Shown piece after piece: positions 52,440-63,754 of a stretch of DNA of 64,000 nucleotides; the first letter of the stretch is position 1; the number at the start of each line of letters is the position of its first letter. Where the stretch lies: positions 21,245,659-21,309,658 of the forward strand of contig JACSVZ010000008.1 in NCBI GenBank assembly GCA_014706295.1, in the 5' to 3' direction. The notes under the pieces were generated by a model, which saw only the letters and a program-made list of their open reading frames with translations, did not search any database and was not told the DNA's origin. Source of the stretch: Lycocorax pyrrhopterus obiensis (lineage: Eukaryota; Chordata; Aves; Passeriformes; Paradisaeidae). A program made the position numbers and the translations under genes.

Positions 52440-55400
52440 CTTACTCTTTATCTGTTCCACGACTTGCACATGTATGTACGAGAGAAAATATACTGTATAT
52501 ATGAGAGAAAATTATTTTCATTAGCATATAATTAATTCCAGAAATTACCTTTCTGAAGTAGGTTTGTTTACTACATCTCTGATTGCTATAGACGGCTCAA
52601 ATTTTCTTTTGCTTCTGACACTTTTTCTGAGATTGTGGCTTCTTAGTTACTAATATTGATCTGATGTAGGCACTAAGAAGTACAATGTCAATAAGAATCT
52701 GTGGAAATACAAATGTGTTTTTTTTGAATTATTCAAAGAACAGGATGTTTATGCTGGTCTTCTGCCATCTCTACAAGGACATTGGATAGGCAAACTGTAA
52801 TAATTACAGTTGTGCAGTCTAACAGTGTCTTCTTCGTCTTTTGTCAAGTAAAAACCTAAACCAGAAAATTTCTGAAACCTGAATTAACAGCGTGATTCTA
52901 TATCAAAATAACTCTTTCTATTTTGTGGGCACAGCATTTTGTCTGATGACAACACCCAAATCCAGATTCCCAATACTGTCTAGCATGGCTGGTCCTTTCT
53001 GACCAATCCAATCTCAGTGATAAACAAAACTCCTTCCAGCCCGCTCATTTCAGAAATACATTATCAAAGGGAGCAATATAAGTGCAGCTTGTATTGGACA
53101 GAAATATATCACTTTCTGTTTCTTATACGTTCCAAAACTCTCTTTTACTTTTTCCTCTTTTCTTATTTTTTTTTCTTACAAGAAGAAAATTTGAAAACAA
53201 TATATACTTTAATAAAATTTTCAGGTGGATGCTGGTAATTGAAGAACTCAGATGTCTATATGCCACATTAAATTTCACAGACTTCCAAGAAGAAGGAAGG
53301 GAGAAAATTCTAATGTCTTTCTATATTTTTGCTTGCAGGCATCAAGTCTTTCTCTTCTCTTTCTTCTCTGAAGTTTACAGCTAATCTTTAAATGAGCTGA
53401 ATGCAGGAGCACCAGTTAGCAGAAGCTGTATGCATCTTTGAAAATGCAAGTCCCTTTTTGGAATTTACATTTCAAGGAGAGCTGAGATGTATGGATTAGT
53501 GATGCTTATATCTATTTGATTCGTTGTCACTTCTCATTCCTGTTCAGCATTTTGGGGAAGAACAGAGTTGATGGAATGAATTTAATGATTATTTTAGTTG
53601 ATTAGTTTACTAATATCATGAGAAGTATATTAACCATAATATAATCTGAGTGAGGGGGTGGTTGGGTTGGGTTGGTTTGGTTTTATGTAAATCAAGATTC
53701 TCATCAGAAATTTTGTTTTGGTAAATGGTCAAAAAATCATGCAACTTAACCTCTGCATAACAGAGGTTAGACTGTAATTTTACATCACATTTACATTTTT
53801 CAATCAGTTTCTCATTTTGTGGTCTGAAAAATATTCTTTCATGCCATTCTGACCTTTTCCATTCTTAAAGTCTTTAAGAAAACCTTCCTTCCTTCATGCT
53901 CAGGAAAGGAATCAGATCAACTTAATAGAAAATCTACTGAGCCGTACTTGAGTAACACTGAAATAAAAAGTACTCACTTTTTGACACTTGGAATTCAAAA
54001 CTAGTAAATTTTTTGGGAAGACCTGTAGGCTTGCAGTCAGTATAAACATGTTTTTAACAAGACAGTTCTCGATTTAAGCAGTTACATACATGTCATGAAT
54101 TTACACAACTGATAGTAAACCAGAAATTACTTTTCTCTAAATTGGTTATCAGAGAACTTTCACCTCATTCTCTGATCTCAAGAGTTGTTTGCAAAAGTAA
54201 ATTTCATGTGGGAAGGTCACTTGAAGAAGTCATGCAGTTGTTTCAAAGGTTTTTGGGAGCATCTAGAACAGATGATATAATTACATGTGCAAGACTACTG
54301 CAGAATTTATGATGATTTGACCAGCTCTTTGATGTTGTTTTACATTCCACAAATACTAAGCTTTCACTTTAAATATTGTTTCTTTCCTTTTTTTAGTAAA
54401 AATGCCATAGTTATAGTTGCTTTGCCCTAATGTTGCAGAAAATTAACCATATCAAGCAGCTGCAACTGGATCAGTTTAACCACGATAAGCAGCACACACT
54501 TAACATCTGGATGAGTCTAATATCAGCTCTTTTTAAAATTTTTTAAATTTTTTTTTTATTTGAACTATATATGCTACCTGTAGTACATAGACGAAATTAT
54601 TGGGAAACTTAAAAGCTAGGATTTTACTCCCAAAACTCCTAGTTCTAAACTAACAGGAAAGAAGCAAAGACATTCCTGCATTGCACTCTATCCCATTATT
54701 ATACCAGGAAAAGGGTTGGATTTTTCCATTGTATCCCCTGTATGCAGCTGCCCAAAGGCCTTGGACTTTGGCTTCTGGTCTTTCACAATTTGGCCTTGAA
54801 ACCTAAATTTAGAGTTCCTCTTAAAGGATATCTGTTAAAGCAGAGACATTTTTTTATTGTGGAGGACTTTACAGAGGGCATACACATCTCTACATGCTGC
54901 TCAACATCAGCTCCTTCACTCTCCTCTTGATACAAAATTGATAATCCTATGAAGATTATCTATTGAAAACCAATCCAATTGACTACTGTAGGGAAGCATA
55001 TCCACATAAGGAGTTGTCTGTCTTCAGCACATCGAAAAAAATTTTTAAAGTAAGTTTTTTTTCTATCAAATTTGACTGATTATTGCCTTTGTCAATACAG
55101 ATGCTTTCATGAGTTGGACAAAAATTTTAATACTTTTATAATCCCTATAATTTCTTGTTTAATCTATGTGGTCAAAACCAAAAATATGATTTATCAGTTT
55201 ACTCACACAGTTTAACTGAAAAAAAAAGAGACTTACCTCCAATACTTTGATTCATAGTAAGAATTGCAAAACAACATTTCCTTGCAGAGAAAGGAGTATT
55301 CAAACTAAAGTAAGTAATATACTATTGTAGATTATTATTGTCCATACTTGTGCATTTGATCTTTATTTCCTTCATAAGCTTGAATTTTGTCATAGGTGTG

Positions 55401-56352
55401 ATGTGAACAGACACATTAGAAATAAAATCAGTAATAATTTGCCTAGCACATTAATCATTAGCAGCAGTTAACGAGCAATATTTAGATGCTGGCCAAATAG
55501 TTTCCACTTTGATTATTTCAAGTTTCAATGTGACTTACTAAATTGTTTTGCTATTTTCTAAAACTAATTTAAAAGTTAGAACCAACAGTGACTAAAAAGA
55601 CTGTAGTATCATTCTGTAATTACAGAGGAATTGTATTTTCTTGCCTTTAAGGTTAATTAACAGTGACATGAGCTTACCACAATCCCTGAAAACATTTTGG
55701 AAATGAAGACACTAACAGAACTGCAATGTATAAATTAGTCCTTGAAGGTGAATCTGCTACTTAGGGAAAATACAACAGATTAAAACAGACTAAGGAAAGT
55801 AACAGTTTTCTGTGAACACAGACATGATGCGAAATGCAGACTCTCCTATATTAGCCCATGTAACAATTACTGCGAGGTGCATTTTCTGATGCAATATAGT
55901 TTTTCACTTTTACATTGTATATTCTTTCAGTGCCATTACAAAAACCTCTTAGGAAATGTTTAAAAAGAAATACCTTCATGTAAAATCTTAACCAGGGGTA
56001 CACTTTTTCTCTCAAAAGGCATTTCCTTGGTTTTATATTGTTTCCTCTGAGATAAAAAAGTGGTTTGAGTCACCCTGCAATAAAAGTACCGAGTTATTAT
56101 GCCAGAATTAAGAATATTACCTCAATTTATTACAGTTCTCAGTGAAAAACATTTCTATATAGGGACATATAATAGTTTAACAATCTCAGTATTTTCTCTC
56201 TCTTCATTAGATAATACAACCATGTTCCAATATTTCTTATTCTGACAAATGTTACACTAAACACATTGTCACTTTAAACCACTGCCTTAAAGATTTAAAT
56301 CAATGGCAGTAATTACAGGGAACCACAGGTAATTAAGGATCCGTTCCCTTTG
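52440..56352. other. Intergenic AT-rich DNA
   Basis: No protein family or repeat recognised. A short G-rich run (53654-53680) is noted separately. An AATAAA on the minus strand (plus-strand TTTATT at 56126-56131) lies 257 bases beyond the minus-strand candidate stop at 56388 and could serve as its poly(A) signal. Confidence 0.5.
53654..53680 (+). repeat. G-rich run able to form a G-quadruplex
   Basis: A GGGGG run is followed by TGG, GGG, GGG and GG groups separated by TT. Three of the groups have at least three Gs; the fourth would need a GG pair. The motif is a marginal match to the quadruplex pattern and lies downstream of the sulfotransferase gene. Confidence 0.5.
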
Positions 56353-56544
56353 CTAGTCGGGCTGGATAAGGTTTTCTTTTTGATCCATCATAAACTTTCT
56401 GTTAGGGACATACCAGCCAAACCTGCAATAGGAAAAAATAAGACAAGGGCAACTAGAACACGATAAAACCTGAGCTGAAGGCCCTCTTCTGCTAAATATT
56501 TGTTAACCCAATATGGCACAGTTACAATCAAAATCATGATTGGC
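56353..56544 (-). CDS. Candidate terminal exon of an unidentified minus-strand gene
   Basis: Two readings are possible. (1) Acceptor CAG at 56545-56547, exon from 56544, one base then 51 codons to TGA at 56388-56390. The peptide looks like a loop plus membrane segment, with a tyrosine/tryptophan and acidic stretch followed by a hydrophobic LVALVLFFPIAGLAG. (2) A stronger acceptor with a long pyrimidine tract ending TATTGCAG at 56423, exon from 56422, 22 codons to TAG at 56353-56355, giving a polar tail that starts FGWYVPNRK. I recognise neither. The open frame of reading (1) extends only to a stop near 56582, so length alone is no proof. An AATAAA lies on the minus strand at 56126-56131. Its 5' exons, if any, would lie to the right, beyond or around the ERV. 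Confidence 0.28.
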
Positions 56545-59500
56545 CTGGTAAGACAATGCACAGGACTAAGTAAGATGCTATTTCAGGGATTTAGGTCGGT
56601 ATTCCACATGTCTGAATCAATTTTATGATCATTAGGCTATTAGGAATATACATGAATATACCTTTTCAAAACACTCTATTTCATTTTATTAGAAAGTACT
56701 ACAGTGCTGTAGGACAGGCTGGGTATATTATGCCTATCCTTGGGGAAATTCTGCAGTGATACCCTGGTAAATTGGATAGGAAGTAACAACTGTCCTCACT
56801 AAACGTTGGGCATTTTAAAATGCCTTATGGAAAATCAGCAGCGCTGGATGCAGCAGGTTTGCTGTTGATTTGACAAGGACTCTCAGCCCAGAAAAATGCT
56901 GTGCAGCTGTCATGAGAAGATTGAAGATACCTTTTCTATACTCTGCCATGATACAAATCTACAATTCAAGACAAGTGATGCAGATGGAACCCTGCAAACT
57001 GCGGGGGGGCAGAGCTGCCTCAAGTGAAGAAAGATTAAGGGCTCATAAACAACATATGCTGTAGTTACATGCATGCATCATACACAGCTTACAAAATACA
57101 CTGAGTCTAAAACAAAAACAGGCAGAATCTACAGCTGTGCACTAAAGTGATGCTGTTGAAGGACACCAAACTGGAGGTAACAGTTATATATGAGCTATAC
57201 GTAACTTATTATTTGTCGTACTAATTATGTTTTTTGCCAGACAACCAGTGTTTATGTGACAAGTTCTTTGTCAGGTGTACATATGACAAATGAATAAAAC
57301 AGATGCGCTGATTGTCTGGGGAAAAATCAGCCAGTGGATCATATACTTAGGGCTTACTTATGCACCGGAAGCACATCAGAACAGGGTTCAAGTAAACTGC
57401 CTTTCATACTTTCAAAAAATAAACTTTCTCTGTGTTTAAGTTTCCTTTAACTGTGTGTGTGTATGTGTATGAGAGTGTAAAACCCTCCTCTGCATTTTGT
57501 GGAATTTTAAAATTCAAATGCATCCAAGAATTTAAAACTACTTTGGTTTCAGTGTCCTAAATAAGGTATTACCATTCAAAAGTTATTACATCTTTCGCAG
57601 CATTACGACACCATTTACTTCCCATAGTTCCTCTATGCCTTGCACTGCTCTCTCTCATCTCTCCCTTGAACATATATTTTCACAGGAAATACCTTTTTTG
57701 CCAGCTGATTTTAATGTTATATGAGTACAGTTCACAATCTACATCACTTGCATTAAAATTACAAATACTAGTCTTACACTTCCAGATGAGTGGGAAAAAT
57801 GGCCTATGAAATACAACACTGGTCACTTAAAGTATCCACCTGCTGGATCATACTGAGCTGTGTGCTCCAGATTAGAGAGGGCAGGACTTCTTCAGCAGTC
57901 AAATGTCTCGTAACAGTTTTTGAGAGCTTGGAAAGAGTGGCTTCCCCTTTCCATCAAACAGAGGTTCAGGCTTCAATCTGAGAAAAATCTTTTTCCGGTT
58001 GGTAGGGTGCTTGTGTACCTTTTTACCCCTCAAGTCACCCACAAGACAGATTTTTTCCAAATTGCAGTATGTATTCCACTGGTCACAGCAAACTAAATTT
58101 GGAAGCCGCATATAATTTTTTTACTAGATTCTAGATCCTCCATTATTTTTGTCCAAAGCACTGTTTTTCAGAGATGGTAACTATGCTAGATAAATAAAGC
58201 TACTCAAGTATGAATAAAATATACTAATCTGCCTTTCTGTACCTATTGGATACAATGAGCCAGAAAACACATAATCTTATTATCTTTCTTCTTAGATACC
58301 TTTGTCCATGACTCCCTTTTATCAAATAAGAATTGGGTACAGTCGTATATGCTTGTATGACTCCCTACCCTGATCATCTGTGTATTGTGATCAAAAGGAA
58401 CAGGCTTATGTTACCTCACTTTAATACTAAAACCCAGGATGTTTATTTCCCATAAACATAACTTTCCTGCCAGTCACCCACTATCTTTGATTTTCTCTAC
58501 CTATAAATTCTCTCTGTGCTTGATTTTGTTGGGGTTTTTTTAATTTATTAATTCATTCTGGCTTTTCTCTTTTATGGAATAAATAGTTTTGATCTTAAAT
58601 TGGGCTTTCTTGATCTGAGAACGGTAAAAGCTGAAACATACACTATGGTTTGCAAAAATAAATACAGTTTATCTCTGTGCTGTGTTAGTGTGTCAGGGAA
58701 TCAGACTACACACTTGCAAGTGATTAAGACAAAATAACAAATCCTAACACACATAGCAAGCATAATTAAAGACATTTTGGGGATAGGTTAAAAAAAATCA
58801 CCTTCCATTAAAGAAAAAAGTATTTATTTGGTATTTAACAGAAGCATTTGTATTCATGTGTTTCACTAATGTAAAGTGACACTGATGGCAGTCAGCTACA
58901 GCAACTGCAGTAAAACTACTTTAATTTGCGTTAAGAATCCAGCCTGAAATTTATATACCTAGAGAATACTACTTCAGTCTCAGGCAGCTGATAAAATAAA
59001 TTAAATAGCTGTACTTCTGGAAATATAAATACTCTTATTGCCTAATACACAAATTAAACATTTGAAAATAATGCTAATATAGAAGCTGTTTCTCTCCTAG
59101 TTTGATTTTTTCGGTAGAAATTCTAGTCAGTGAGTTAGTCAATGACAAGCAATAAACTGCAAGGAGAGGAGGGGGGAGAATTCCTTTATTTGCATCGCTG
59201 GCCTCATTCTGTCAACATATCACCCAGATTGCTGGATACACACAGAGATGCATTCTGGCAATGCTAGGAAGGGACCTGCATTTCCTGCTGTCTATTTTAA
59301 CTTATTAGTAACAGGATGATGCTTCTGGCACATCTAAAATGAATTAATATTGGATTAATTCACTTCAAAAAGGTGTCAAGAAAACACGCTGCAGATTCAT
59401 TCATCACAAACTTGAGACTAATATGTTTAAAAAAAGAATACCATAGTAATTATATTTACATGTATAATTGCCTAAAGCCGAGCCAAATGACTGAATATAT

Positions 59501-60150
59501 TCCAACACTTCCCAACATGCCTTCAGTGCTGATTAAGCCACTGGTTCTTAAAATAAATATAGTATTTTCAATGCTAACAATAACAGAAAGAAATTATTTT
59601 AAACAGTCTCGTTTTACTTTAGAAAATATTTTATCTGAATTATTAGAAGATTTTTTTTATTGCTGATGATTCAAAGTTGTGTTCAGTTACTATTTCTTTG
59701 CTCTTCGCTGATGGTCATTTAGGTATCTCTGAGTATCAAGGAAATACAGTCCAGCAGTGCTCTTTTAGTGGTAATATGCTGGGCAAGGGCAACTGCCAAA
59801 CTTCACATAGTCGCCTTAAGAGAAGTACTGCTTGAAACATTTTATAAGACTATAGCTATGTTATATATAGTATAATACAATGCCAAAAGTAAGAGCAACA
59901 GGAAAGTCTGAATAAATGTTTTAGCATTTCCACTACCTTGTTGACAGGAAGAGCAAAATAAACAAAACAAATGGGAGCCTGATTCTGTGCCTTTGACCAG
60001 AAAAAAATCCTACCTGCTACAGACACAACACGTGAGCTGAAGTTGCAGATCTGGACCCCTAATTTGGATGTGCCTCTATTCTGGTATTTTATTCACACTA
60101 CCTGTGTCTTCAGTAGGAGCTCAGGTACAGTTATATTCTGCTCAAGTTAA
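56545..60150. other. Non-coding DNA, no gene recognised
   Basis: AT-rich sequence. On the minus strand a 70-codon frame at 57899-58111 is basic and cysteine-containing near its start; it has no recognised family or clear splice sites. A GT-rich microsatellite lies near 57452-57476. About 59160-59330 is compositionally more complex and could be conserved regulatory DNA, which cannot be judged from one sequence. Confidence 0.45.
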
Positions 60151-60555
60151 GTAAGCCTGTCAGAATTTCACTGGATGTGGGTGCAGCGTATGAATGATGC
60201 ACAGTCCCCAGTCACGGTATAACTAGAAAACATTTATTAAAAATGTACATAGCTTTTATAATATTTTCGCTATCAGATTAGAATAACACACACCTGGATA
60301 GCCAACAGTATAACTGTTCATGCGTCTGCTAACTGATGATATAAGTGATCGCATTCCTAATATTTACATCAGCTTTTTTTCCTTAAAAGAAGTGCTTGTA
60401 TAGCAATTTTTTCTGCAAATTACTGTGGTTCTGCTACCTGTTACATTTCAGAAACTTCATTACATCTCTCCTGCCTTGACTGAATAGTCCTTGTTGCTCT
60501 TAACCAAGCAGCCTTTGTTCTCTTATTACTAAGCGTTCTTTGTTTTCTTGCCCCA
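60150..60555 (-). repeat. Probable 3' LTR
   Basis: It lies directly after the polypurine tract in the minus direction. The start is probably the TG at 60555. A TATAAAAG box is at 60253-60260 and AATAAA at 60233-60238, only 14 bases apart, followed by a putative short R/U5. A length of about 400 bp fits avian class II LTRs. The U5 end is uncertain: several CA dinucleotides occur between about 60140 and 60190, and the second LTR needed to fix it is outside the window. Confidence 0.6.
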
Positions 60556-60956
60556 TATCTCCCCCTTTTTTACTTCTAAGCATTGCAAAGCGAGTACTGT
60601 GTGTGTCTGCATAAGCATTACCTGCTTTATGTTTTGATGGCTAAGCCGCTGAATACAAGAAAAGACACATGGCAAATATAACATAATCATCAAAAGTGCT
60701 GTAAGTGCCATTATAGCTAAAAAACTACATGTTTAACCCAAGGTCCAAAACTGAAACTTCACCACCAGGCGAGCAGGCCGAAAGGAACCCATCCCTGGTT
60801 TTGCTGCAGTTCTCCAGATAGTTCTTTCAATTCCTGGATGCTTTTGTGAATGGATTCGGAGTGGTCACTCAGCTTCATACAGCACATCCCATCAAAGTCT
60901 TCACATCTGTGTCCCTGGGCTAACAATAAAAAGTCTATTGCTGCTCTTTTGTCTAA
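60529..60956 (-). pseudogene. env: ERV env transmembrane subunit (partial)
   Basis: The fragment begins abruptly at about 60956, inside the conserved ectodomain segment that precedes the cysteine motif. The CX6CC motif is at 60879-60905, followed by a helical, charged stretch and a Trp/Phe-rich pre-membrane segment. A TGA at 60759-60761 interrupts it. After a frameshift near 60715-60720, the hydrophobic membrane span and a cytoplasmic tail occupy 60711-60529. CX6CC is typical of alpha- and gammaretroviral-type TM subunits. The fusion peptide, furin site and all of SU are absent; integrase lies directly upstream instead. It cannot encode a working envelope. Classification as TM is secure; the closest lineage needs a search. 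Confidence 0.85.
60558..60571 (-). other. Retroviral polypurine tract
   Basis: On the minus strand six A, five G and AGA form a 14-base purine run immediately before the inferred LTR start. This is the expected place and composition for the plus-strand primer of retroviral reverse transcription. It overlaps the end of the env cytoplasmic-tail frame. Confidence 0.75.
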
Positions 60957-60959
60957 GAA

Positions 60960-61558
60960 GCATATTCTTTAAAAGGGCATGTGTGCATTCCACAACACCT
61001 TGACCTGTCGAGGAATGAGGTATGCCAGTTAAGTGACATATACCCCAAAAGTGAAAAAAGGGTGTTCTTTGATTGTGAGACATATGCTGAACCATCATCA
61101 GTTTTCACTACCTCAGGAACTCCTAAGGTAGCAAAAGCTCACAGCATGTGCTTAATGACATCTCTTCCCTTTTCACCTTTATGAGCAGAGGCAGCAAAAA
61201 ACTTGGAATATGTGTCAACTGATACATGCACGTATTTTAAGGTGCCAAAAGAAGAAAAGTGTGTAACGTCCATCTGCCAGACTTCACTGACACCTAATCC
61301 TCTTGGATTTGTACCTACTGTAGTAGGTAAAGGTGTTAAGCATGCACAATCAGGCCAAGAACGAACAATTTGTCTAGCTTGAGAAAAAGTAAGATTAAAT
61401 TGTTTACTCAAAGCTTTTGCATTCTGATGATAGAATTCATGTGACAACTTTGCCCGTGTAATTTGGTTTGGAACTATTGCCATCATCATTAGAGTGTCTG
61501 CAACTGCATTGCCTTCCCCCAGAGGTCCAGGCAAAGATGAGTGAGACCTAAGATGCAT
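60960..61558 (-). pseudogene. pol: ERV integrase (broken copy, 3' member)
   Basis: The N-terminal zinc domain keeps both His (KLSHEFYHQN near 61440) but the first Cys of the CX2C pair is Trp (TGG at 61355-61357). The DDE catalytic residues can all be located: Asp at 61268-61270 (WQMDVTH), Asp at 61097-61099 (KTDDG) and Glu at 60988-60990 (GQGVVE). They are spread over two frames, with a TGA at 61139-61141 and a frameshift between about 61000 and 61090. The C-terminal DNA-binding domain is missing, because the sequence passes straight into env TM at about 60956-60965. The start of this segment also carries the end of RNase H (HLRSHSSLPGPLGEGN). Confidence 0.88.
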
Positions 61559-61576
61559 GACATAAAAACCATGAGA

Positions 61577-61890
61577 TCAGCATCGAACATAATCATACAG
61601 AGTAGATAACAGTATAAACAAATTCTTGTTGTGCACTTGCTTTAGAGAGGAATGTTCAGTGTGGTTTAAAATGCCAACTACATACAAGGAATCTGATATG
61701 AAGTTGAAAGGCTCATTTTGAAACCATCGAAAAGCCTCTACAGTGGCTGCTAATTCTCCCAGCTGTGTCAACCCTGGCTGAAAAATCAGAGTTTTCCCAA
61801 TCTCCTGTGGAATTTCTCCAGGCAACGACTGCTTTCTGAGTTTTCCCAGAGCCATGGATGAAGACTGTCTTAGCTCCAGGCAGGGGTTAT
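61577..61890 (-). pseudogene. pol: ERV RNase H domain (broken)
   Basis: The first strand lies at about 61869-61800, with the motif FIHGSGK, where the usual catalytic Asp is His (CAT at 61854-61856). A frameshift near 61800 moves the rest into the frame at 61855-61577, which has the conserved acidic residues in QLGELAATVEAF and FISDSLYVVG. A TGA at 61577-61579 separates this from the domain's C-terminal part, which continues in the same frame into the integrase segment. The spacing from RT shows a diverged tether region between about 62170 and 61890 with several stops. Confidence 0.82.
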
Positions 61891-62174
61891 GACGATGTTA
61901 GAAAATGCAGCTGTAGACAAAGATCTTTTAAACATTGGAGAAGTTTGCTTTTTGGCAAAGAATTAACAATGTTTCCCAAAAAGTCTGTCAGGGCAGCCTG
62001 TAAAGATGATTCCTGGAACATATCCTGAGAAGTGTCTGCAGGCAAAGGAATGTGGATATGAGAAGGTTCTTCCCCACTCAGGGTTTGGTATTGTTTTCAT
62101 CCTGTGGAAACAAGTCTAACAATCATGTCAAATAATGTGGTTACCGTTTTTGAAAACATGTGAGGTAAAAATAC

Positions 62175-63167
62175 TCACTCTAGCATCCACAATTGTTTAC
62201 CAGCATACCACTGTGCAAATGCATATGGTTGGAATTCAGCTACAATAACAAAAATCTCAGTGGTAACTCCTGCTTGTTTTTTGGTTACAAAGGATGTCTG
62301 AATTTTATCTGTCACAATTTGCAATGCTTCACAGGCTTCTGGATTGAGTTCACGAGGAGACATTAAAACTGTGTGTCCCTTAAGTAAATTAAATAAGGGT
62401 GACAATGCCTCAGTGGAGGTACCAAGGGTAGGTCTGAGCCAATAAAGAATTCCAAATAATTTTTGCAAATCATTTTGTGTGTTAATAGAGGCCCGCAGCA
62501 CAATGGGCTGAGGAGCAATTTTCTGTTCAAATAATAGAAACCCTAGGTACCACCAAGGTGGGACAGTTTGAACTTTGTCTGCTGCAATACAAAGATCAAA
62601 TTTGTCAAGAGAAAGATGCAAAAAGGCAAAATGGTTTTGCAATACAAGAGAGTTATCTGCTGCTAGCAGTGGAACACCCATGTAATGACACAATAGAACT
62701 GTTGAAAATTGTTGCTGTAGCGGTTGTAAAGCACTTGGTACCACAAACTGGCATATTGTAGGACTGTTTTTCATCCCTTGTGGTAACACAACCCCGTGAT
62801 ACCTTTGCATGGGTTCACTGTTGTTCAAGGATGATAATGAAAAAGCAAAATGAGGTGCATCATCAGGGTGTCATGCAATTGTGAAAAAACAATCTTTTAA
62901 GTCAATAATTAACAATTCCCAAGTTTCAGGGATCATTGCTGGATTAGGAATTCCAGGTTGCTGTGCACCCATAGGGGCCGTTACTACATTGATAGCTCTC
63001 AGATTTTGTAAGAGTCTCCATTTGCCCGTCTTTTTTGGAATCACAAATATTGAGGTGTTCAATGGGGTAGTGGAAGGAACTATATTTCCCAGATTCAATT
63101 GTTCCTTGGCCAGTTTTTGTACTTGTTGAAGCCATTCTCCTCTGAGAGGCCACTGATCAATGCACAC
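62175..63167 (-). pseudogene. pol: ERV reverse transcriptase (inactive)
   Basis: One frame covers fingers, palm and thumb with a single TGA at 62871-62873. The N-terminal part has the PLNTSIFVIPKKTGKWRLLQ block. Motif A (IIDLKDCFF) keeps its Asp at 62901-62903, and motif B is VVLPQGMKNSPTICQ. At motif C the expected YMDD is YMGV (62673-62684): both catalytic Asp codons are changed, GGT at 62676-62678 and GTT at 62673-62675. The polymerase is therefore dead irrespective of the stop. The wording is that of class II, beta/alpha-like RTs. The start given is a frame boundary, since pol would be made by ribosomal frameshifting from the protease frame. Confidence 0.92.
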
Positions 63168-63221
63168 GGACTATTAGTGTTCCATAGAGTTTAAGTCTCA
63201 GCTGCACATCAGTGACCCCTC

Positions 63222-63754
63222 TCAGAAATTTGTTGTCAATGTCAGTCCCCACTGTGATAACAGATCTCTTCCCCACAGTGTACATGGAGTAAAAAGTACA
63301 TACGGTTTGAGCAGTGCTTTTTTCCCTTCTGGCCCATGTACCATGAGTTCTTTCACTGACTGCTGTGGCATCTGGTGTCCTCCGATGCCTGCAACAATCA
63401 CTGCTGGAGTTATTAAGGGCCATGTAGGTGGCCATTCACGTTTATTGATGATGGTTGTGCCTGCTCCGGTATATATTAATCCTGTAAAAGACTTGCCATC
63501 TATAACACAGGTTAGAATAAGTGGTTGTACTGAAATAAGTTTAGACCCATAAATGTTAGGAGTGCCTGTACTTCCAAAACCTCCAGTGCCCCTGTCAGCA
63601 TCGATAGATGGTATCGATTGCGTATCCGGCAATATAGGGAGTGTTATCAGTTGAGCAATGCATGATCCTGCTGGCATAGTAAAAAAGGGGTTAGGAGTCC
63701 AAGCTACGATTTTTATTTCACCCCTAGAATCAGAGTCAATGACTCCTGCAAAGG
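63222..63754 (-). pseudogene. pro: ERV dUTPase C-terminal half fused to protease
   Basis: The segment starts inside dUTPase with its motif III (AGVIDSDSRGEIKI), then motif IV (CIAQLITL), and the glycine-rich motif V (RGTGGFGSTG). The protease follows immediately. Its active-site triad, normally DTG followed by AD, reads YTGAG, with Tyr encoded at 63471-63473, so the catalytic Asp is lost. The protease end (WGRDLLSQWG) is conserved. A dUTPase-protease fusion is the betaretroviral arrangement. The first half of dUTPase and the nucleocapsid region expected before it are missing and are replaced by an integrase fragment. The 179-codon frame itself is uninterrupted. Confidence 0.88.

Noticed and set aside
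62558..62761. Plus-strand frames across the ERV (also 62881-63129 and 63307-63552)
   Set aside because: They are antisense shadows of the minus-strand pol and pro sequences.
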